The notes beneath the pieces were generated by a model, which was given only the letters and a program-made list of their open reading frames with translations, made no database searches and was not told where the DNA came from. Of a stretch of 64,000 nt of DNA, positions 23,773 to 35,124 are shown piece by piece. The translations under genes were made by a program, and so were the position numbers. The stretch comes from Achatina immaculata. Lineage: Eukaryota; Mollusca; Gastropoda; Stylommatophora; Achatinidae. Where the stretch lies: NCBI GenBank assembly GCA_009760885.1, contig CM019692.1:59651926-59715925 (forward strand), in the 5' to 3' direction. The stretch's first letter is position 1. Each line of letters starts with the position of its first letter.

Positions 23773-24060
23773 ACCATTCATTCATTCATTTGCATGTCCC
23801 TTACTGAACTTTGCCTCCCTAACAGCACTCCTGTAGCCTCTCGGTTGTGAGCAAGATGGCCTGCTGCTGATGCATGAATCTGTAGATCATCAACGATGTT
23901 TTGCAGCCATCTTCGCCTTGGTCTTCCTCTCTTTCTTTTTCCCATTATGTACCCTTCCAAGACAGTTTTCTCTAGGTTATCATGACGTTTAGTGTGTCCA
24001 AAATATTTAAGTTTTCTCTCTTTAATCCTCTTTACTAGCCAGACATCTTCATATATATGT
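23773..24060 (-). mobile_element. LINE family A 3' end
   Basis: The minus strand reads KRKRGRPRRRWLQNIVDD and ends VRDMQMNE, followed by an (ATGA)n tail at 23776..23791. The upstream part is cut near 24060 by a GA-rich tract. Confidence 0.78.
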
Positions 24061-24065
24061 GATAT

Positions 24066-24067
24066 GT

Positions 24068-24127
<60 letters not shown>

Positions 24128-24166
24128 CTTTATTTCAAAAGGGTTAAGAATTGAGCACGCAGGCCC

Positions 24167-24217
<51 letters not shown>

Positions 24218-24240
24218 AGAGAGAGAAAGAGAGAGCGAGC
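24066..24240 (-). repeat. GA tracts around a LINE 3' terminus with (AATC)n tail
   Basis: (GA)n at 24071..24098, (TTGA)n at 24099..24126, then CTTTATTTCAAAAGGGTTAAGAATTGAGCACGC-type text to about 24170, and a longer GA tract to 24240. The middle block matches 56190..56245, the 3' end of a CR1/Jockey-like LINE. Read on the minus strand, (AATC)n is that element's tail. Confidence 0.65.
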
Positions 24241-24603
24241 GAAAATGAGAATTATTTTATAAAAATGTTTTCAGACATATAAAGTGGAATTTTTTCACCA
24301 CATAACGAATACACACGCATACACAAAGATACGCACAAAAGCCTCACTCAGATTAACACAGTGGCACATACTAAATGCATCAAACGATAAAAGGGTAAAT
24401 GCATCAAATGATGAAAGAGTTAACATTTCTGTCATAATCAAAATATCACCCAAAGACGCCCATAGATCTGTTGTCTCTCTTGTTCGGGAAATCCAGTTAC
24501 ACGGTTTCTGTTTATACTCATTTGTTTAGAACAGAGATAACTGTGTTAGCGTGTTGTTGGTGTGCAGTTATCGGGGCTAGTGGAGCAGAATTGGGTTAGC
24601 ACT

Positions 24604-25165
24604 CTATCCCATTTCTTTGTCCCTGCTCTTAGAACAGACTTAGTTGTGGTTCTCCTCCCCTCCCCCCACCCTCCGGAGGCGGACTCTGTCAGACTTCTCT
24701 GTCCCTGCTCTTAGAACAGACTTAGTTGTGGTTCTCCTCCTCCTCCCCCTCACAAAGAGGCGGACTCTGTCCCACTTCTCTGTCCCTGCTCTTAGAACAG
24801 ACTTAGTTGTGTTCTTCTTCTCCCCCCTCACAAAGAGGCGGACTCTGTTCCACTTCTCTGTTCCTGCTCTTAGAACAGACCCAGTTGTGGTTCCCTTCCC
24901 ATCCCCTCTCCAAAAAGGCGGACTCTGTCCCACTTCTCTGTCTCTGCTCTTAGAACAGACTTAGTTGTGGTTTCCCTTCCCCCTCCCCCTTTAAGGAGGC
25001 GGACTGTCCCACTTCTCTGTTCCTGCTCGTAGAACAGACTCAGTTTTGGTTCCCCTCCCATCCCCTCTCCAAGGAGGCGAACTCTATCCCACTTCTCTGT
25101 CCCTGCTCTTAGAACAGACTCAGTTGTAGTTCCCCCCCTCCCCCCAAGGAGGCGGACTCTGGCCA
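24604..25165. repeat. ~80-bp minisatellite, seven units
   Basis: The block TGCTCTTAGAACAGACTTAG recurs at 24624, 24706, 24787, 24865, 24945, 25024 and 25104 (spacing 78 to 82 bp), with AGGCGGACTCTGTCCCACTT between. The open frames on both strands are repeat artefacts. Confidence 0.93.
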
Positions 25166-25299
25166 GAAGCTTCTATCTTTGTTTTTCTTTAACCCTCCCT
25201 GTATCTTCAGGTTACTCACTGTAACCCATTCTCATTTCTGTTAGGCGGTGGTAATTTAAGTAAGTTCATGTTCTCCACTGCAAAGAAAACCCTACTCCC

Positions 25300-25720
25300 A
25301 ATTTCTTCTTCTTCGTCTTGGATCATGAGTTGATGTTCTTTGTAGCCAATGTGATGAAGATGTTGAGACACAGAATAGAATCGACTTGGGACTGGGTTAA
25401 GTAAGAGAACAAATATTGTAGGATTAAACCTCGAAAAAATCGTAGACAAAGCACTTTAGTGAGACGTGAGAGAAAGAAAAATCACAAGAGAATTACCTGG
25501 GATTCGAACACGGACTCCGGTAGGACGAGCAGCCGTCTAGCCACGAGAGAACAGCGTACTATCGACTTAGCCAACTAGCACCCCTATATAAAGGTGTTTT
25601 GTTGACATAGTCTTTAGTAACTGCTCAGCAGATATGAGAGATTAGGGCGGCTATTTTTTCAATCTCTGAATGGAGCTAAAAAAAGCAGGGGTTGTGCAAT
25701 TGTGGACGATACACGCTTGG
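25300..25720 (+). repeat. Dispersed repeat X, interrupted copy
   Basis: The left part 25300..25398 (GTTGATGTTCTTTGTAGCC, GATGTTGAGACACAGAATAG) and the right part from about 25645 (GGCGGCTATTTTTTCAATC) are adjacent in the copy at 10496..10835. The ~240 bp between them is a SINE insertion. Confidence 0.55.
25400..25595 (-). mobile_element. tRNA-derived SINE (family 3) inside repeat X
   Basis: Minus-strand head TAGTTGGCTAAGTCGATAG (A-box-like) and GTTCGAATCCC (good B box, near 25500..25512). The body ends with AAAGTGCTTTGTC and CCTCGA-containing text, also seen at about 46280..46325. The spacing between boxes exceeds that of a normal tRNA, so it is a SINE head rather than a functional tRNA gene. 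Confidence 0.6.
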
Positions 25721-25729
25721 ATCGAGGGG

Positions 25730-27620
25730 TGTACGATCTCGCCCGAACTGTCATCTTCCGCGTGATTTGGTAGTTGGTTGCGGGGGGTGGGGCTGGGGGG
25801 ATATATATTGAAACATTGACTTGCATCAGTTTAGTTGGTACAATGGCCGGGCGATGTCTTGTTTAGTTGTGGTTATGGATGTGCTGTAAATTCCTGTGTA
25901 TTATGGTGATCGTTAGTTATATTCTTCCCGTGCCCACCTCATGTGGTGTAGATTATGTAGTTGTGCTGTAAGCTGTGATGGAGGGTTCGTGTCATTCCGT
26001 GTAGGATGATAATTTGTGTCTAATATCAATGTGATTGTGTCTGTTGATTTGATTGGTAACATGTATGCTTTTGTATTATGCTTTTTCATGTAGACTGATC
26101 ACGTGTTTGCATCAATACAAATGTTGTTGATGTAGGTAATGGCAGTATTGGCTGCGGAGATAAAAGTGCAATGACACATATAGTCGTGGTGGATGCCACA
26201 GATAGGCCCCAGTGAGCTGAAGGCCCCCAGGTACATAGAGTAACAATGTAAATATTGCAGATTTGAGAAGTTTCATTATTAATTTATATTTTGCTTGACT
26301 TAATTTTGCATTTTTCACTGACTGTTCCTCACATTGTTTAGTCTTTATTGATGATTAATGTTTAATGTCATGCTGATTGTCAGTGTCAGTTGTTTGTGGT
26401 TGCTGGGTTCAGTGTTAGATTATAACTGTTGTATTATTGAATTCAGACTACATGATTTCTATGCATGTCAGTGTATTGTTGTGTTGACTGAATGCTTGAG
26501 GAGTTAGGCGAACTTAGCATACAATATACCAGGGAGGGAAGAACCTGGGTTGGCGGACATGATGGGGGAGCTAGGCTGGCCTCGAGCACGGTAGTACATT
26601 GCCAAGGGAAATGTTGGTCTGTAGACTATCTTGAGAAAATATTCCTCCCGTTAGTTAAAAAAAATGTAAACTTGCACCAACAAGTTTTACAGAAGACTTC
26701 TTTGGCAGCCTTCACAGCCATGTGGTCACTAAAAAAAGCTAACAGACAGACAGAATACAAAGAAGCATGATTGTGCCTCAGTAACCAGGCCAGATTTGTT
26801 ACAGACGGGGGGGGGGGGAGGGACACAAATGAAGAGGTGGGTGAAGGTCTTGTTCAGTTCGCCAACCCTGACGTTCGCATGTCAGCAATGGGTCGCTGGC
26901 TGCCAGATCGGACAGTCCCTTCGCCTCGCCCCCCCCCCCCCCCAAACTGTTCCAGGGAGGTGAAACAAACAAAAACAGCAACAGAATTATAACACGTCAT
27001 TTCAACCATCGCGAGACCGCCATGACAGATGTAAAAGACTCGTAGTTTTATGATATAAAAGAGCATAAACCCAATGCGCAGTATTCGGGCCGAACTCTTT
27101 TATACGGGAACGCAACTCAAGCTTCGATGCCTTAGCACAGCTTCAGTGCTGCCCTTTCGTTACTCATAGATTGCGCGTAGTTGTTCCCGCTGATTATTAG
27201 TAACCTTTAGACCTTAGATAACATTTTCCTGCTGCGCGTAATTACTGGCTGCAAATATGTCCCTACGATATCTGGCTTTGTGGGTCACTTTATTGGACCT
27301 CCATGTGTGTTCTCGTGCACGTTAAAATAAGAATATGCTGTAGTGTGGGTTTTGTAATTTTTCTTGTCGGTAATACTGTAACCGCATACATGTGCTGCTA
27401 TGTCTTGTTTTCATATTATTGAACATAAAAGAAATGAGGATTGCGGTAAAATTAGTTCTAGTAATGAAAATTGATAGAGGGTTCTTTTTTACAACAACAA
27501 CAAAAAAAAAGATAGAAAGAATGAGGAAAGTTGGCAGAAACAAGAATGGCAGAAAGCAAAATGAGTACATAAAAATGAAGAATACAACAGTTGGGAATCA
27601 CTAATTTGAATTTTTGGGAT
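25730..27620. other. Non-coding interval
   Basis: A TG-rich stretch (25850..26480), a poly-G run at about 26808..26818 and a poly-C run at about 26930..26943. No gene was recognised. 27080..27260 is slightly CpG-richer. Confidence 0.45.
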
Positions 27621-27627
27621 GAGATTA

Positions 27628-27764
27628 CAGGTTTTTTTTTTCGAATGTCTCTTCACGGCTTACTTTTGTCATCGCCACTATCTATAAAATGTCCTTCGGA
27701 AAACATTTAGCCATATTTTTAAAAAATGAACCGTGAAGAGACATTCACAAAAAAAAACAACCTG
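27628..27764. mobile_element. 137-bp MITE with TA target duplication
   Basis: Inverted ends CAGGTTTTTTTTTT...GAATGTCTCTTCACGG and its reverse complement form ~33-bp arms. The element is flanked by TA on both sides (27626..27627 and 27765..27766), as expected for a Tc1/mariner-type MITE. It has no coding capacity. Confidence 0.7.
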
Positions 27765-27766
27765 TA

Positions 27767-28295
27767 CTTCACCGATAGAGTTAATTTAGAAGTTGCTTTT
27801 CACCAAGATGGTCAGATGGTTAAGAAAAGTCTTTATCGCCATCTGCCACTAATCCAACTCGACCTCCACTCGTGACATCTTCTCTGACCTACCCCTACTA
27901 ACCTACAAACTGCTATCAAATTTTAAGGCATCCTCGTCCATTGCCAGCTGAAGCGGAATCTTGTATATATTGGCACCAGAAAATGTAAACGCCCTCGCTG
28001 TGTTACCTGTCCTGTAGTCTGGGAAACGAAAACGATCACCTTTCTCAAAACTATCCTCACTGTCCATGAGCGACTCACATGCGAGCCCTGGAATTTAACA
28101 TATGCCACTGTATGCAAAAGATGAAGGATAGCTTATACTGGTGAAAATGGTCTCAGATTAGGTGACCGCATGCAGAAACAACTGGTATCACCCAGCATAC
28201 TTTGAAACCAGTTTCTACTAATTTCAAAGACCCCAACCGCTGAGGCAAATCTCATTTTCTGCTAACAGTCATCAAACAATGTCACGCTGCTGGCA
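27767..28295. other. Possible old transposon coding remnant
   Basis: On the minus strand around 27935..28060 one frame reads RTGNTARAFTFSGANIYKIP, reminiscent of LINE or reverse-transcriptase C-termini. It is too short to assign. The rest has no recognised feature. Confidence 0.25.
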
Positions 28296-28865
28296 GAAGC
28301 CGCCTAGCGCTTGAGAACCGTTATTTTCAGGAATACGGGACGCTGGAACCACATGGTTTTCTGCTACACCTAACATTCCCGTCTTCCACAATCATATTCC
28401 CTCTGCACTAAGTTTTACTCCTTTCTCATTTGTAACACATAGTTCAGAACCTCTTCACAGCATCAGATTATAACCCCTCTACCCCAAATATAATCACCCA
28501 TTCCACCTTCTCGTGACTAGATTACCGTTGTATCACTTTCTCCCCTTTCCACCCCCCCCCTTTACAATCCACTATTACACATTACACGTCTTCATCTAAG
28601 CATTCTCTACACTCCACCATGCGCATTTCTAAGCACAGCCTCTTACAAGTCACAGCTAAGTTCTCCAATTATTTTATTCTATTTTTTTTTCTTTCGCTAT
28701 TTTTTGTTTACATAACATTCATGTGAATTTATATTTTATCTTCTCTCTCTATTTCTTCGTCCTGTACGTTTTTGTCTGACTATAAGGTTCAAACCGAAAC
28801 GTCACAACTGTGTGCTCATTAAGTAATAAAGCTGTTCGTATTTTTTTTTCCCTAAATTATACATT
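28296..28865 (+). mobile_element. Penelope-like element end, single copy
   Basis: It matches the loop plus right arm of the palindrome at 19008..19506: CCGCCTAGCGCTTGAGAACCG, GGGACGCTGGAACCACA, ACCATGCGCATTTCT, and a terminal CTGACTATAAGGTTCAAACC followed by GAAACGTCACAAC and AATAAAGCTGTTC. The GGTT/AACC stem directly before GAAAC fits stem II of a hammerhead ribozyme, but the CTGATGA core appears as CTGACTA. This is a possible decayed Penelope ribozyme, unproven. Confidence 0.5.
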
Positions 28866-29180
28866 TTGTTATCAGAGCTTTATGGCAGTGGCTTCGTGTA
28901 TAGTTATATACTTAGTTTTATATACTTATACACTAATTATTCGTCAGATACGGGAATGGTCTGACCGCAGTGATGCTACCTCCTGAGATCAGTGAATCAG
29001 TCAACTTCTCCAGCCACTTGCCCCCAGATACTTCTTTCTATCTCACATATAAATCACTTGTCTTCTATCTTTCTGGTGTTCTTCCCTTGCCTTCGGTGCA
29101 TCATTCCATCTTACCTACCAGTTTTCAGTTAAATTTGTGATTTCTTTGTCTTGTACTCACCACTGTGTCAAGTCTTTATT

Positions 29181-29183
<3 letters not shown>

Positions 29184-29227
<44 letters not shown>
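29184..29227. repeat. (TA)n microsatellite
   Basis: About 44 bp of TA. A LINE A tail is joined directly to its right end. Confidence 0.95.
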
Positions 29228-29231
<4 letters not shown>

Positions 29232-29415
29232 AGGATACATAATGGGGAAAAAGAAAGAGAGGAAGACCAAAACGAAGATGGCTGCAAGACATCGTTGACG
29301 ATCATCAAATTGATGCAGCAGCGGCAGGTCATCTTGCTCACAACCAAGAGGCCTACAGGAGTGCTATTTGGGAGGCAAAGTTCCGCATGGGACATGCAAA
29401 TGAATGAATGAATAC
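29226..29415 (+). mobile_element. LINE family A 3' end (very short)
   Basis: It starts TTGGAAGGATACATAATGGGG, encodes KKERKTKTKMAARHR in a shifted frame, and ends GGGACATGCAAATGAATGAA with the ATGA tail. The left end coincides with a TA microsatellite, as in the copy at 1788. Confidence 0.7.
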
Positions 29416-29419
29416 ATGG

Positions 29420-29830
29420 GTATTAAAACATACGTTCATTCTAATTCACATACTAACACAAACTCGCATGCAAACTCATGCACCCATACGAACTCACACA
29501 CACACGAACTCACTTACATACACGAACTCACATACACATGTGAATTAACATATAAACTCTTATGCACATACTAACTCACATCGACATACTGACTCACATG
29601 GGCATGCAAACTCACATCTACATAGTGACTCACACATGCCCATACAAACTCACATCTACATAGTGACTCACACGTGCCCATACAAACTAACATCCACATA
29701 GTGACTCACACATGGGCATACAAATTCACATACACATGTTAACTCACATACACATACGAGCTCGCGTGTCATACAAACCTTCATCTACATACTGACTCAC
29801 ATACACATACCAACTCTCATTCGCATACCA
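29420..29830. repeat. Degenerate ACTCACATACACATA-type repeat
   Basis: About 400 bp of imperfect ~24 to 36-bp units built from AACTCACATACACATA. No coding signal. Confidence 0.75.
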
Positions 29831-30950
29831 GGAAAAACGGTTTCTGAGCTAATGACTACATAAAGTCAGAAAATATTTGACATGAATGTCAGAAAGAAAA
29901 TGGAGTCGAAATGCGCAACAGAATGGAATACATTATGAACGAAAAAGACAAATAATCGAAACCATAAGGAAATGGGATTTTTCTCTCTCCCCATAAAACA
30001 CGGCGCGAGCACACTCGCACACACAAATAAAGTAAATGGATCAAGAATACATCTTTCGTGAGCTATACGAGATAACTAAGTCTGCCTTTCCTTTATCTAC
30101 CTTCCCTACCGTCTCCCCGCATGCACATAGACAAAACATGGTCTGCATGGCTTTTGTGTATGAATACTGCACTAACCTTTTTAATAGTATTTTTCTGGAT
30201 CCCTTCGTAAATCATCATTACCTAAATGAGGTGGCCAGCTGTTTTTAGATAAGCACAAGCTGAGTCTAGTGAATAAACATGGCGAATGATGTTAAACCCA
30301 AAAGCTGAGTCCTTGCAGGATTTGTTTACTTACATAGAATGATCCTCTTCTAACCCGTGGCGTGGAAGAATGTCGTAGGAGCTCTTCTAGATTGTTTCAT
30401 CTGTTGTCTGGGCAGCTGATATGGCTTTCAGGGGTGGCGTTGTTATCAGCTATGTCGAAGCAACATCTGATCATGTCCATATGCTACACAAATTGTTCCG
30501 GACGACAGCTGCTGGCGTGATACTCTTGTCTTGGCCTTGATGATGAAACTGACATGTGCCCCACCCCCTCCCCTCTCTCTGTGGCTGAGACAGTTGTGTA
30601 TAAATATTTGTCTCTTGCCATCTGATAAGGTTCTTGGTGGAAATAGTTGCCGTATTTATTTATTTTTTTTCCCTCGCTTTTGGCTGCATTTTGTCCACTT
30701 CTTTGGCGGGCTGCTGGAAGTAATGAAAGTTACTTCTCTCCAGAGACTGTAAAAGCCCTATCCTAGAATATTACGTGCCCAAAGTAACCTCATATTTCCT
30801 CTACTGTGCCTTTTTTTTAGATTCCTACCGCAAATCTAGTTCTCAGTAATATAATAACTTCTTAAAGCACCAGTAGCTATAGCAACAACAACATCGGCTA
30901 CCTTTTTCTGTCCAAGCTCTAGTTATCTAATATTTTATTTGATATTTTTC
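29831..30950. other. Non-coding interval
   Basis: No recognised feature. A 70-residue frame at 30036..30248 and a 73-residue one at 30531..30752 have no motifs. Confidence 0.45.
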
Positions 30951-30952
30951 TT

Positions 30953-30990
30953 ACTTCTTCTTCTTCGTTCGCTTCTACCACCAAGACCAA
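30953..30990 (-). mobile_element. Element Y, extreme 3' end only
   Basis: (TTC)n followed by GTTCGCTTCTACCACCAAGA matches the tail end of the full Y copies. Only ~40 bp remain, so this would be a severely 5'-truncated insertion or chance capture. Confidence 0.45.
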
Positions 30991-30994
30991 GGAG

Positions 30995-31595
30995 CTCAGC
31001 AAATGACCAGTCTGCTACTAAAGTGTTTTCCACATCCCTCGGATTCCCTCGACATCGCACCTTGCGGTTATCGTGTGTTTGGACCCCCTCAAGGGGGCGC
31101 TAGATAAGAATAAGTTCAGGACAGAGGAAGAGATTAAAAAGACCTTGTAGAGTTGGTTACAAATGAGGTTATCAGATTTTTTTTTAATCAAGGAATCTAG
31201 GCATTAGTGAAGCCGTGGCAGATCTGCATAGAACGTTGTGGGGACTGTTGAAAAACTGTACATAGTTTTCATATTTGAATTTTGAGTGGCGAAGTGGTTA
31301 GTGCACTGGTCTCTCATGGCAAAGGTCGGGGGTTGGAATCCGGCCGAAGGCGCCCCGGTCACCCAGCTGTAGAAATGGGTACCTGACTTCTTCTGGAGTT
31401 GGGGAAGGAAAGGCGGCCAGGCGTGATACTGACCATATCATCCTCTAGTGTGCTGACAGGTCAAGGAAAATATGGGCACTAACATCATATCCCTATGTGC
31501 CTCTAAGGCATGATAGGATTACCTTTACCTTGTTAGTTTTTATTAAATTTTTTTTAAAAGAATGTTACGTTTTGACTCACCCTCGTACATAGCCA
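30995..31595 (+). mobile_element. Mariner transposase C-terminal relic, interrupted by a SINE
   Basis: The plus strand reads SDSLDIAPCGYRVFGPLKGA then LDKNKFRTEEEIKKTL, a stop, SWLQMRLSDFF, and after a frame break VADLHRTLWGLLKNCT. This is the last ~90 residues of a mariner transposase, including the DIAPCxY region that carries the third catalytic acid. The likely terminal repeat GTTTTGACTCACCCTCGTA lies at 31569..31587, beyond the inserted SINE. It is a different mariner type from 12599..13265. Confidence 0.65.
31280..31545 (+). mobile_element. tRNA-derived SINE (family 1-like) inside mariner relic
   Basis: Head GGCGAAGTGGTTAGTGCACTGG (A box) and GGTTGGAATCC (B box). Body with GTAGAAATGGGTACCTGAC and GGCCAGGCGTGATACTGACC, ending CTAAGGCATGATAGGATTACC and TTTACC. 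The same family is inverted at 40620..40905 and 42893..43178. Confidence 0.75.
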
Positions 31596-31599
31596 ATGA

Positions 31600-32882
31600 A
31601 TGCATAAGCCTTGTGCAGGGCTAAGAATAAAGGAATTAATAAATATTGAATGTGCTCTCTGACTAACACATTCTCCCTGAAGTTAACACTCCAGAATAAA
31701 GTCTAGTACAGAAAAGAAAACAACAGAGCAGGAACGAGCGTGTTCAAATTTTTATTCGCCGAAACATAGTTCCCAAAATATCTACAACATTGAAAGCAGG
31801 TAAATACCCCAACATCGGACGTCACAAGAGATACAGAACAAAGCTTACGTGAGATAGAAAAGGTAGAGGATCAAATGGTAATACTCTTATATTCTCAGTT
31901 CGGACGTTTTCCATCCGGGACCAGTGAAAGGTTGCAAGGGCCCTCGTGACAGGGTTGTTTACCACAGGGGGAACATTACAATATGGAGGATGCAAGAAGC
32001 TATAAACAACTGCTTCTTCTTCTTCTTCTTCTTCTTCCTTAGAGCAGGAAGGAATTAGGTCATAAGACGTTTGAAAAAGAACTTAAAATAAGCAGACGCT
32101 TTCTTCAGAATCCTTTATTCTGAAAGAGAGAGAGAGAGAGAAAGAGAGAGAAAGAGAGAGAGGGGGGGGTCTGAATTAGAAAACAGGCTGTTTTATAGAA
32201 AAGTTGCCGTTATTTCCTCATGTGGCAAAAGTTAAGTAAAATTGAAAGCTCTTATTTTATCTTCTGCCCGCACATTTTCTCGCGAATGAAACACCTTTAT
32301 ATCTGTGAATCCTCCACATTAATATAGCAAAATGGAAATGATTTTCTGAAGCTGTTAGTCTCGGTCTGGGGTATTTCCTTTAGCATAATGAAAGCGAGCC
32401 AGGACATCATATTAAACTTACAAGTAACAATGTTCACGGCTTTGGCATTATTTCATCTAATGTAAACCGTGAGTGAAAAATGAGATGACGACAAGCAACC
32501 AGGTGTAATGGAGTAAAAGATGGATGAATACATGCGGTACATTCAGAACTGCTCCAAACCTATTTTGTCTGTGAGCACGTCTAAATGTATGGATGAAGAA
32601 TCTGTATAAAGCGATGTCATTGAAAGGTCATTAATGCACGCTTTTGATATCCTCGCTTTATGTATTTGTGTTGTTTGTCTAACAGCACATCTGGCCCTGT
32701 GTATAGTTTGGTAGACGAAGAGAAGAGAAGAGAAGAGAAGAGAAGAGATTTATAAAGTAAAAAAGCAGTAACAACTGCAAATATTTCTACCAAAAAGTTT
32801 CTTTTAAAATAAAACGACAAATATTTACCTGGAGGCACTAAGAAAAAAAAAACTTAAGCTTATCAAATTATTTAACACGAGG

Positions 32883-32945
<63 letters not shown>

Positions 32946-33575
32946 GAACCAGTCGATGCTTTTTTACTTGTTATTAAAAAAAACATTAAAGAGCTTCTGT
33001 AAAAGATGATAAATATCTCGTATGAAGAAAGGTAGAAATATGTATAAACCATATCTCATACGACATATGCTTACGACATATCAGGTCATTCTTTTTCCTC
33101 TTTTGGCGTTTCTTACAAGAAGGGCGTTGGGTGCGTTATGTTCTCTTTATGCTCCTTTCGGTCTGAGACATCTGACTTCGGCTGTGCGTATTCTTAGGAC
33201 TGGATTCCCATTTCGATCGCTATTCGCTGGGCCAGGCTACACTTCTTGTTTCCATGAAACACAGCTGGGAGGTAGAATAGGGTCTTGGTTGGTTACGGTT
33301 CCCTGAAGTGAGCAGTTAGCTGTGGATGCGCTATCTCATTCACTTTAAGTACTGTGTCTTCGCTCCTATGTGATAAAAGGAGCGCTGTAGATGAGTTGAC
33401 AAACATACGTTCAAGAATAAATGATAAATTCTTTGCCAATTATTTCTCCATATTTCTACATTTTTTTTTTTTTGTCTAAGAAAGAGCATACGAAATTCAC
33501 ATTACTTTCTTAAACCATGATTTATTTCATAAGTGTTCGGTTTCCTGAAGTTGTTCTCTCCCTTTTTTAATTTCC
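31600..33575. other. Non-coding interval with GA tracts
   Basis: (GA)n at about 32130..32162, (AGAGA)n near 32720..32748 and a pure (GA)n at 32885..32941. A diverged piece of repeat X lies at about 33100..33310 (GGGTCTTGGTTGGTTACGG). No gene. Confidence 0.5.
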
Positions 33576-33581
33576 CTACGC

Positions 33582-34083
33582 CAGTGGTTCCCAAGCTCAG
33601 GTCGAGACACAATTAAGTTGGGGGGGGGGGGGGAGCGAGAGATAGAGAAAGGAGGAGGAGTCTGACGTAAGATATTTTTCTAAAGGCAAAAATAAATCAG
33701 AAATAATAAGTTAAAATAAAAATAGCTAACGGATTTTATGGAAATCCTACTACTTCGTATTTGCAGGCTTCAAAATTAAAATAGCAAATGCCAGACTGGC
33801 TACTATTCATTGTATTTTTAATAGGTTCTTTTCTCCATGATGTAAATATAGTATATCTTGAAAAAAAAAAAGCTGGATTATTTAGGAAGTGACATTATAC
33901 ACTGCACATAAGTTGATGTGTATTAGTGGCAAGGCTACACCATGTTAACGGGACCGAAATGTGAGTAGTAATAGTTAAATTTGGTTGAATTTCAACATTC
34001 TCTTGTCATTTTCTCATGGGTCGCGAGTCACGTGCCACTGATAGCTTAGGGTCCCACTCATAAAAAAAGTTTTAGAACCGTTC
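33582..34083. mobile_element. hAT-like non-autonomous element (502 bp)
   Basis: Left end CAGTGGTTCCCAAGCT and right end, read inverted, GAACGGTTCTAAAACTT, are imperfect terminal inverted repeats of hAT type. Flanking 8-mers CCCTACGC and CCCTATAC match at 6 of 8 positions, fitting an aged 8-bp target duplication. A poly-G run is near the left end. No transposase. Confidence 0.5.
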
Positions 34084-35124
34084 CCCTATACCTTTAACAT
34101 TATAGCTCCATAAACTGGTGAACATGGCTCGGTTACTGCCCCTGCGTGTTCGCTCTCGGAGACGTGTGTTCACATTTGGCGTCTTCATCTCCGTGAGCGC
34201 TCATTTCCTCCGCCGCCACCGCTCCTGAGCTACCCGGTCACGTCTGAGCAGGCATCAACTTCAAACGTGTTAGCAATTACTTCATTGTAAACAACAGCCA
34301 TGGCCGAGCCAGCATAATTTACTGTCGTATCTGCTTTTATCTTCCTCAACCGAATTCTCCGGCTTTGTAGAAAACATTCCGCCCATGAATATTCCGCCCG
34401 TGACGGTAAAACTTATCCGGGTTCGGGACAAATAGAAACAAGGGATAAACTTTTTTTTCTTTTTTTTTTTTTAAACTTTCAGATACTGGGAAATTGAATG
34501 TTTCCTATTCCTCTGGAGATGAAATTATGGTTTACAAAAATGCTGGAGGTAATTGAATAGGACAAAAAAAATATGATGAATTGAAATCATTTTTGCTAAT
34601 AGATTGTTAAGATGAAACGAAGGTCTCTAAAGGGTAGTTATATATGAGATTATTTCTGGCGAAAGTTATTAGAGAAGTGAGTCGTATTTCATGGGATAAC
34701 TTCTTTTTTTTTGTTTTAAATAATGGGACAAAAATATAAAATGGAGAAACCGGAATGAGATGTGGAACAGATTTTATGACCTCTCTTCTGGGTTGTAGTT
34801 CTAATGTTCAGCTTCTGCCCTCACGCTGTGGTAGCTATAGGCGCGAGAGGGGGGCGTTGCCCGTGTGAGCTGAAAGTAAACACTTCAAGCACTATGATCC
34901 GGTTACCTTTTGTTCACGTGAGAGCTTCAGTAAAGATAGAAAGCGAGAAGTCAGTGAAACATGTGCTATTAATTTCCTCTGGAAAAAAAAAAAGTGGCTG
35001 TGGATGGATGGGAATCTATTTCTCGCTGATAGAAATAAAATAGTGGTTCTCATAATGTCACGTTGTTGTACATATCCTGGATCACCAAGAAAAACTCGTT
35101 CATGGTTTGAGTTTACGTAGAAGT
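34084..35124. other. Non-coding interval with a CpG-richer island
   Basis: 34120..34420 is GC- and CpG-richer than its surroundings and free of recognised repeats. A small frame there starts MARLLPLRVRSRRR and runs 34 codons. It could be a promoter or exon, but nothing confirms this. Confidence 0.35.

Noticed and set aside
24640..25061. RAGTEKWDRVRLF repeat protein
   Set aside because: It is the translation of the 80-bp minisatellite. Frames exist on both strands and break with period changes.
25490..25592. Functional tRNA gene
   Set aside because: A and B boxes are present, but the length and spacing do not fold into a normal tRNA by eye and the 3' side continues into a SINE body.
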